This document shows, piece after piece, positions 59,730 through 64,000 of a DNA stretch of 64,000 nt; the stretch's first letter is position 1, and each line of letters begins with the position of its first letter. The notes under the pieces were generated by a model that was not told the DNA's origin, searched no databases, and worked only from the letters and a program-made list of their open reading frames with translations. The stretch spans positions 4,898,001 through 4,962,000 of the forward strand of contig NZ_JADBEF010000001.1 in assembly GCF_014873535.1 (NCBI RefSeq), given 5' to 3'. This DNA is from Nonomuraea africana (GTDB lineage Bacteria > Actinomycetota > Actinomycetes > Streptosporangiales > Streptosporangiaceae). The position numbers and the translations under genes were made by a program.

Positions 59730-62700
59730 ACATGCCGCACACCCTCCCCGCGCCCACCAGCCTGCCCGGCCTGCTCCTGGAGCAGGCCAGGCGCCGTCCC
59801 GAGGCGCCGGCCGTACGGCAGTGGGAGGAGACCCTGAGCTTCGCGGCTCTCGCGGGCGCGGCGCGCGGGCTGGCCGCCGAGCTGCGGGCGCGCGGGGTCC
59901 TGCCCGAGCACCGCGTGGGGGTGTGCCTGCGCCGCAGGCCCTCCATGGTCACCGGGGTGCTCGGCGTGCTGCTGTCCGGCGGCGCCTACGTGCCGCTCGA
60001 CCCCGAGGGGCCCGCCGCGCGCAGGGCCGAGATCATCCGTGACGCCGGCATCGACGTCGTGGTGGCGGACGAGGAGACGGCCGCGCTGTTCGCCGACCCC
60101 GTCCTGGTGCCCCGCGCCGGGCACGCGCCCGGCACGGCGGACACGGAGCGGGACGACACGGAGCGGGACGACACGGAGCGGGACGACACGGAGCGGGACT
60201 GCCCCGCCCGGCCGGAGAACCTGGCCTACGTCCTCTACACCTCGGGATCCACCGGCCGTCCCAAGGGTGTGATGGTCAGCCACCACAGCCTGCTGTCCTA
60301 CGCCCTCGCCTTCGGGCGGTTCACCGGCGCGGGCGAGGACACCAGGTCGTTCGGGTTCGCCGCCCTGGGCTTCGACGTCTCCGTCCTGGACATTCTCGTG
60401 CCGCTGGCGGCCGGCGGCTCCGTCCAGCTGGCGGGCGAGGCGGACCGGGCCGACCCGGTCAGGCTGCAGCGGTTCGCGGCCGAGCACGAGGTCACCTGGG
60501 GCTGCGTGCCCGTCGCGCTGCTGCCGCTGCTCGACCCCGCGGGGCTGCCCGCCTGGCGGACCGTGATCACGGGAGCCGAGGCGCCGGGACCCGAGCAGGT
60601 CGAGCGCTGGTCGGCCGACGGCCGCCGGTTCCTCAACTGCTACGGGCCGACCGAGGCGACGGTCTGCGTGACCGCGTTCGAGGCGGCGGGCCGCTGGGAG
60701 CGGCCGCTGCCGATCGGGAGGACGCTGGACGGCCACCGGGCGTACGTCGTCGGCGACGACCTGCGGCCCGTCGGGCCCGGCGTGCCCGGTGAGCTGCTGA
60801 TCGGCGGGTTCGGGCTGGCCAGGGGCTACCTGGGCAGGCCCGCGCTGACGGCCGAGCGGTTCGTGCCCGATCCGTGGGGAGAGCCCGGCGAGCGGCTCTA
60901 CCGCACCGGCGACCTGGTCGTCCGGCAGGACGACGGCGAACTGATGTTCCTGGGCAGGACCGACCGCCAGGTCAAGATCAGGGGTCAGCGCGTCGAGATC
61001 GGCGAGGTGGAGACCGCGCTGCGGGCCCATCACGAGGTCGCGCACGCCGTCGTCGAGGCCGTCGAGGGCCGGGACGGCACGCGGCTGGTGGCCTTCTGCG
61101 CTCCGGCAGGCTCCTCGGAGGAGGACCTGCTCGCCCACTGCGCCCAGCGGCTCCCTGCGGTGATGGTCCCCTCCCGCGTGGTCCTGCTCCCCAGCCTGCC
61201 GCTGCTCGCCTCGGGGAAGGTCGACGGCGAGGCGCTGCGCGCCCTCCTGCCCGAAGGGCCGGCGAGCGCGGGCCCGGCCCCGGAGACCACGCTCGAACGC
61301 CAGGTCGCGGCGGTGTGGGCGCGGGTGCTCGGCGTTCCCGTGGAGAAGGTCGGGATGGACGACGACTTCTTCGCCTCGGGCGGCCACTCCATCAGCGCGA
61401 TGCGCCTGGTGTCGGCGATCAGGTCGGAGCTCGACCGGCCCGTGGCCGCCGAGGACGTGTTCGCGGGCCGTACGGTGGCCGGGCTCGTCGCCGCGATCGA
61501 GCGCTCGGCGCCGGGGGCCGACCCGCTCCCCCACGCCAGCCCGCCCACGCTCTCGGCCGCCCAGCACCGGCTGTGGTTCGTGGACAAGCTCGCGCCGGAC
61601 AGCGCGGCCTACAACATCGCGCTGGCCGAGCGGCTGCGCGGCCCGCTCGACGTCGAGGCGCTGCGCGGGGCGCTCGCCTCGGTCGCCGCCAGGCACGAGG
61701 TGCTGCGCTGGCGGATACCGGACGCGCGCGGCGTGCCGTACGTGGAGGTGGATCCGCCGGGCGCGGTGCCGCTGCCGGTCGAGGACCTCAGCCACGACGA
61801 CGGGCGGGAGGAGCGGCTGCGACAGGTGCTGGAGGCCGAGGCGTCCCACCGGTTCGACCTGGCCGAGGGCCCGCTGTGGCAGGCCAGGCTGGTACGGCTG
61901 GCGCCGCAGGAGCACGTGCTCGCGCTGACCTTCCACCACGCCGTCTTCGACGGCTGGTCCCAGCGCCCCTTCCTCGACGACCTGGCCCGCGCCTATCGCG
62001 ACCCCGCGCTCGGTGAGACACCCGCGGGCTTCGCCGACTACGCCGTGTGGCGGGCCGCCAGGGACGCCCGGCGGGGGACGGCCGATCTCGCCTGGTGGAA
62101 GGCGCATCTGAGCGGCGTGCCCGCGACGCTCGAGCTGCCCGCCGACCGGCCGAGGCCCCCTGTGCAGACGTACACGGGCGCCCAGGCGAGCAGGACGCTG
62201 CCCGCCGCGGCCTCGGCGGCGGTCCGCGCGCTGGCCGCCACGCTCGGCACGACCGCGCCGACCGTGCTGCTCGCCGCCTTCGGGGAGGTCCTGCGGCGCG
62301 TGACGGGCCGCGACGACCTCGTGATCGGCACCCCGACCGCCGACCGGCGGCACGACGCCTTCCACGACCTGGTCGGCTTCTTCGTCGAGGTGGTGCCGCT
62401 GCGCCTGCGGATGGGGCGGGAGCAGAGCTTCGCCGCCAGGGTGCGCGACTGCGCGGAGGAGTTCCTGGCGGTGCTGGCCCGTCCGGGGGCGACGCTGGAG
62501 CGCATGGTGGAGGCGCTCGCCCTGCCGCGTGATCCGAGCAGGGCGCCGCTGGTGCAGGTGCTGTTCAACGTCTACAACTTCCCCGAGCCGCACCTGGACC
62601 TGCCCGGCGTCGCCGCCGAGCGGGTCGAGCCCGGCCTGGCGGGCTCGCCGTTCGATCTCACCGTCTACGTGGTCGACCGCGACGGCGGCTACGCCGTCGA

Positions 62701-63214
62701 CTGCGTCTACAACCCTGACCTGTTCGCGGCCGAGCGGATCGAGGCGCTGCTCGCGGCCTACATGACGCTGCTGGAGGCGGCGGCGAAGGCCCCGGAGCGG
62801 CCGGTCGCCGAGCACCCGGTGCCCGGCCTGTCCGCCCTGGCGGCGGGGGTGAGCCAGGCTCCCGCGCCGCCCAGGGCCACGGGCGGCGGCGGCGCCGTGA
62901 GTCCCGTCACCGCGACCGAGCACCTGGTGGCAGGCGTCTGGCGCGAGGTGCTCGGACGGGCCGCCGTGGGCGCGACCGACAACTTCTTCGACGTGGGCGG
63001 CACCTCTCTGACCCTCGTCGTCGTGCAGGACAGGCTCGCCGAGCTGACCGGGCGGCGGCTCTCGGTGGTGGACCTGTTCCAGCACACGACCGTGCGCGCG
63101 CTCGCCGGGCATCTCGACGGCGACACGGGCCGGCCGATTCTCAACCGGGCCGACCAGCGGGCCGAGGCCCGCCGTCAGCGAACAGACCAACGCAGGAAGA
63201 GAGGGCGACAGTGA
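59726..63214 (+). CDS. NRPS: A-PCP-C-PCP
   Basis: 1162 residues. Adenylation domain 10-510 (A3 YTSGSTGRPKG, A5 NCYGPTEATV, A8 GRTDRQVKIRGQRVEIGEVE, A10 LASGKVD). By alignment to PheA the pocket reads D-V-L-C-I-G-C-V-C-(K), which matches none of the codes I remember. PCP1 with Ser555 (GGHSISAMRL), condensation domain with HHAVFDG (His738), PCP2 with Ser1094 (GGTSLTLV). A 4x15-bp repeat encodes DTERD units at residues 139-158. No epimerase or thioesterase. ATG 59726 overlaps the previous stop, and the stop overlaps the PKS start (GTGA). Builds at least one peptide bond between two carrier-bound units. Confidence 0.93.
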   Translation: MNMPHTLPAPTSLPGLLLEQARRRPEAPAVRQWEETLSFAALAGAARGLAAELRARGVLPEHRVGVCLRRRPSMVTGVLGVLLSGGAYVPLDPEGPAARRAEIIRDAGIDVVVADEETAALFADPVLVPRAGHAPGTADTERDDTERDDTERDDTERDCPARPENLAYVLYTSGSTGRPKGVMVSHHSLLSYALAFGRFTGAGEDTRSFGFAALGFDVSVLDILVPLAAGGSVQLAGEADRADPVRLQRFAAEHEVTWGCVPVALLPLLDPAGLPAWRTVITGAEAPGPEQVERWSADGRRFLNCYGPTEATVCVTAFEAAGRWERPLPIGRTLDGHRAYVVGDDLRPVGPGVPGELLIGGFGLARGYLGRPALTAERFVPDPWGEPGERLYRTGDLVVRQDDGELMFLGRTDRQVKIRGQRVEIGEVETALRAHHEVAHAVVEAVEGRDGTRLVAFCAPAGSSEEDLLAHCAQRLPAVMVPSRVVLLPSLPLLASGKVDGEALRALLPEGPASAGPAPETTLERQVAAVWARVLGVPVEKVGMDDDFFASGGHSISAMRLVSAIRSELDRPVAAEDVFAGRTVAGLVAAIERSAPGADPLPHASPPTLSAAQHRLWFVDKLAPDSAAYNIALAERLRGPLDVEALRGALASVAARHEVLRWRIPDARGVPYVEVDPPGAVPLPVEDLSHDDGREERLRQVLEAEASHRFDLAEGPLWQARLVRLAPQEHVLALTFHHAVFDGWSQRPFLDDLARAYRDPALGETPAGFADYAVWRAARDARRGTADLAWWKAHLSGVPATLELPADRPRPPVQTYTGAQASRTLPAAASAAVRALAATLGTTAPTVLLAAFGEVLRRVTGRDDLVIGTPTADRRHDAFHDLVGFFVEVVPLRLRMGREQSFAARVRDCAEEFLAVLARPGATLERMVEALALPRDPSRAPLVQVLFNVYNFPEPHLDLPGVAAERVEPGLAGSPFDLTVYVVDRDGGYAVDCVYNPDLFAAERIEALLAAYMTLLEAAAKAPERPVAEHPVPGLSALAAGVSQAPAPPRATGGGGAVSPVTATEHLVAGVWREVLGRAAVGATDNFFDVGGTSLTLVVVQDRLAELTGRRLSVVDLFQHTTVRALAGHLDGDTGRPILNRADQRAEARRQRTDQRRKRGRQ
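60140..60199 (+). repeat. Four exact 15-bp tandem repeats inside the NRPS gene
   Basis: GACACGGAGCGGGAC repeated four times, coding four DTERD units in a surface loop between the A2 and A3 motifs. In frame and charged, likely tolerated. Confidence 0.95.
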
Positions 63215-64000
63215 CAGAGTTCGGCGCGGAGCCCATCGCGATCATCGGCATGAGCGCCAGGGTGCCGGGGGCCGGTGACCTGTCCCAGTTCTGGCGCAAC
63301 CTGGTCGACGGCGTCGAGTCGGTGACCGTCTTCACCCGCGAGGAGCAGCTCGCCCAGGGCGTGACGGAGGCCGAGCTCGCCAACCCCTCCTTCGTGCCGG
63401 CCATGCACGTGCTGCAAGGCATGGAGGACTTCGACGCGGCCTTCTTCGGCATGACCGCCCGCGAAGCCGAGCTGGCCGACCCCCAGCAGCGCCTCTTCCT
63501 GGAGCAGTCGCACGCGGCCCTGGTGGACGCGGGCTACGACCCCGAACGCTACGACGGCGAGATCGGCGTGTACGGCGGCGCGGGCCCCAGCCAGTACCAG
63601 TGGCTGAACCTGCGGACCAATCCCAGGATCGCCAACGGCGCGGGCGATCTCGGCCTGTCGGTGGGCAACAACCCCGACTACGTCGCCACCACCGTCTCCT
63701 ACCGCCTGAACCTGCGCGGGCCCAGCCTCACGGTCGCCACGGCCTGTTCGACCTCCCTCGTCGCCGTCCACCTGGCCTGCGAGGCACTGCGCGGCGGCGA
63801 GTGCGACATGGCGCTGGCCGGAGGCGTCTGCGTCGAGCTGCCGCATCACCGGGGCTACGCGGCCATGGACGGCTACACCTCCCCCAGCGGCCACGTGCGG
63901 CCCTTCGACGCGGGCGCCGACGGCACGATGTGGGGCAGTGGCGTGGGCGTCGTGACGCTGAAGCGGCTCGACGACGCGATCGCCGACGGCGACCAGATCA
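63211..64000 (+). CDS. Type I PKS, ketosynthase N-terminal part (runs off window)
   Basis: At least 263 residues. Opens with EPIAIIGMSARVPGAGDLSQ, a standard KS start, and contains DPQQRLFLEQSHAAL and Cys179 in TACSTS. The reading frame continues beyond base 64000, so later domains are unseen. GTG 63211 has GAGAGGG five bases upstream and overlaps the NRPS stop. It probably extends the chain held on PCP2. Confidence 0.93.
   Translation, partial: MTEFGAEPIAIIGMSARVPGAGDLSQFWRNLVDGVESVTVFTREEQLAQGVTEAELANPSFVPAMHVLQGMEDFDAAFFGMTAREAELADPQQRLFLEQSHAALVDAGYDPERYDGEIGVYGGAGPSQYQWLNLRTNPRIANGAGDLGLSVGNNPDYVATTVSYRLNLRGPSLTVATACSTSLVAVHLACEALRGGECDMALAGGVCVELPHHRGYAAMDGYTSPSGHVRPFDAGADGTMWGSGVGVVTLKRLDDAIADGDQI

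Overview
This 64 kb window is high-GC actinobacterial chromosome. GTG and TTG starts, ATGA stop/start overlaps, several apparently leaderless promoters, an actinobacterial-type cytochrome b (QcrB), MauE/DoxX proteins, DUF3618/holin-X stress genes and a modular PKS/NRPS locus together suggest a Streptosporangiales-type organism such as Nonomuraea or Streptosporangium. That placement is an inference from gene content, not a computed taxonomy. I saw no rRNA, tRNA, CRISPR array or intact insertion sequence.

Layout. 0-12.7 kb: a partial PstS lipoprotein, a secreted trypsin-like protease, two paralogous polytopic glycosyltransferase-like membrane proteins, a LOG-family protein, a quinone oxidoreductase-like enzyme, and two MerR regulons. 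The first MerR faces an SDR/SnoaL pair across a 19-bp-spacer promoter. The second MerR is fused in frame to a BCP-type peroxiredoxin. An orphan QcrB follows, with a small membrane partner. 13-22 kb: an FAD monooxygenase, then a tightly packed catabolic operon (SDR, amidohydrolase, MaoC hydratase, frameshifted MHS transporter, acyl-CoA ligase) opposite a PaaX-type repressor, and an aromatic-acid MFS transporter flanked by two pieces of a broken IclR regulator. 22-32 kb: a DUF3618/holin-like envelope-stress operon, a GNAT, a secreted CHAP hydrolase behind a c-di-AMP (ydaO-type) riboswitch, an AhpD-like protein lacking the redox cysteines, a secreted protein of six Ig-like repeats, and a NarL-type two-component system. 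32-48 kb: a MarR-controlled DinB/RidA pair, an orphan HAMP histidine kinase, a KimA-like potassium importer, an orphan amino-acid binding lipoprotein, STAS, BrkB, LapA and Zn-finger/desaturase genes, a frameshifted LysR, a secreted glycerophosphodiesterase and a PknB-like kinase with an extracellular sensor.

Two regions deserve most attention. At 48.2-51.0 kb a seven-gene minus-strand operon encodes a MauE-like membrane protein, a MauD-like thioredoxin, a Tat-exported small protein whose mature part has ten cysteines and two tryptophans, a 19-residue hydrophobic peptide, a polytopic membrane protein and two proteins of unknown function. It looks like a dedicated disulfide-maturation cassette for one small exported product. 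No amine-dehydrogenase large subunit or MauG is present.

From 52.4 kb to the right edge runs a biosynthetic cluster whose genes overlap end to start. It holds a Rossmann protein, a PLP fold-type-II-like protein, a stand-alone ketosynthase with the second catalytic His replaced by Asn and the acyltransferase deleted, a type II thioesterase fused to a LanB-type (tRNA-dependent) domain, an A-PCP-C-PCP NRPS and the start of a second PKS. The thioesterase-LanB fusion suggests aminoacyl-tRNA-dependent chemistry on a carrier-bound intermediate. This is an inference, but it is the most unusual signal in the window.
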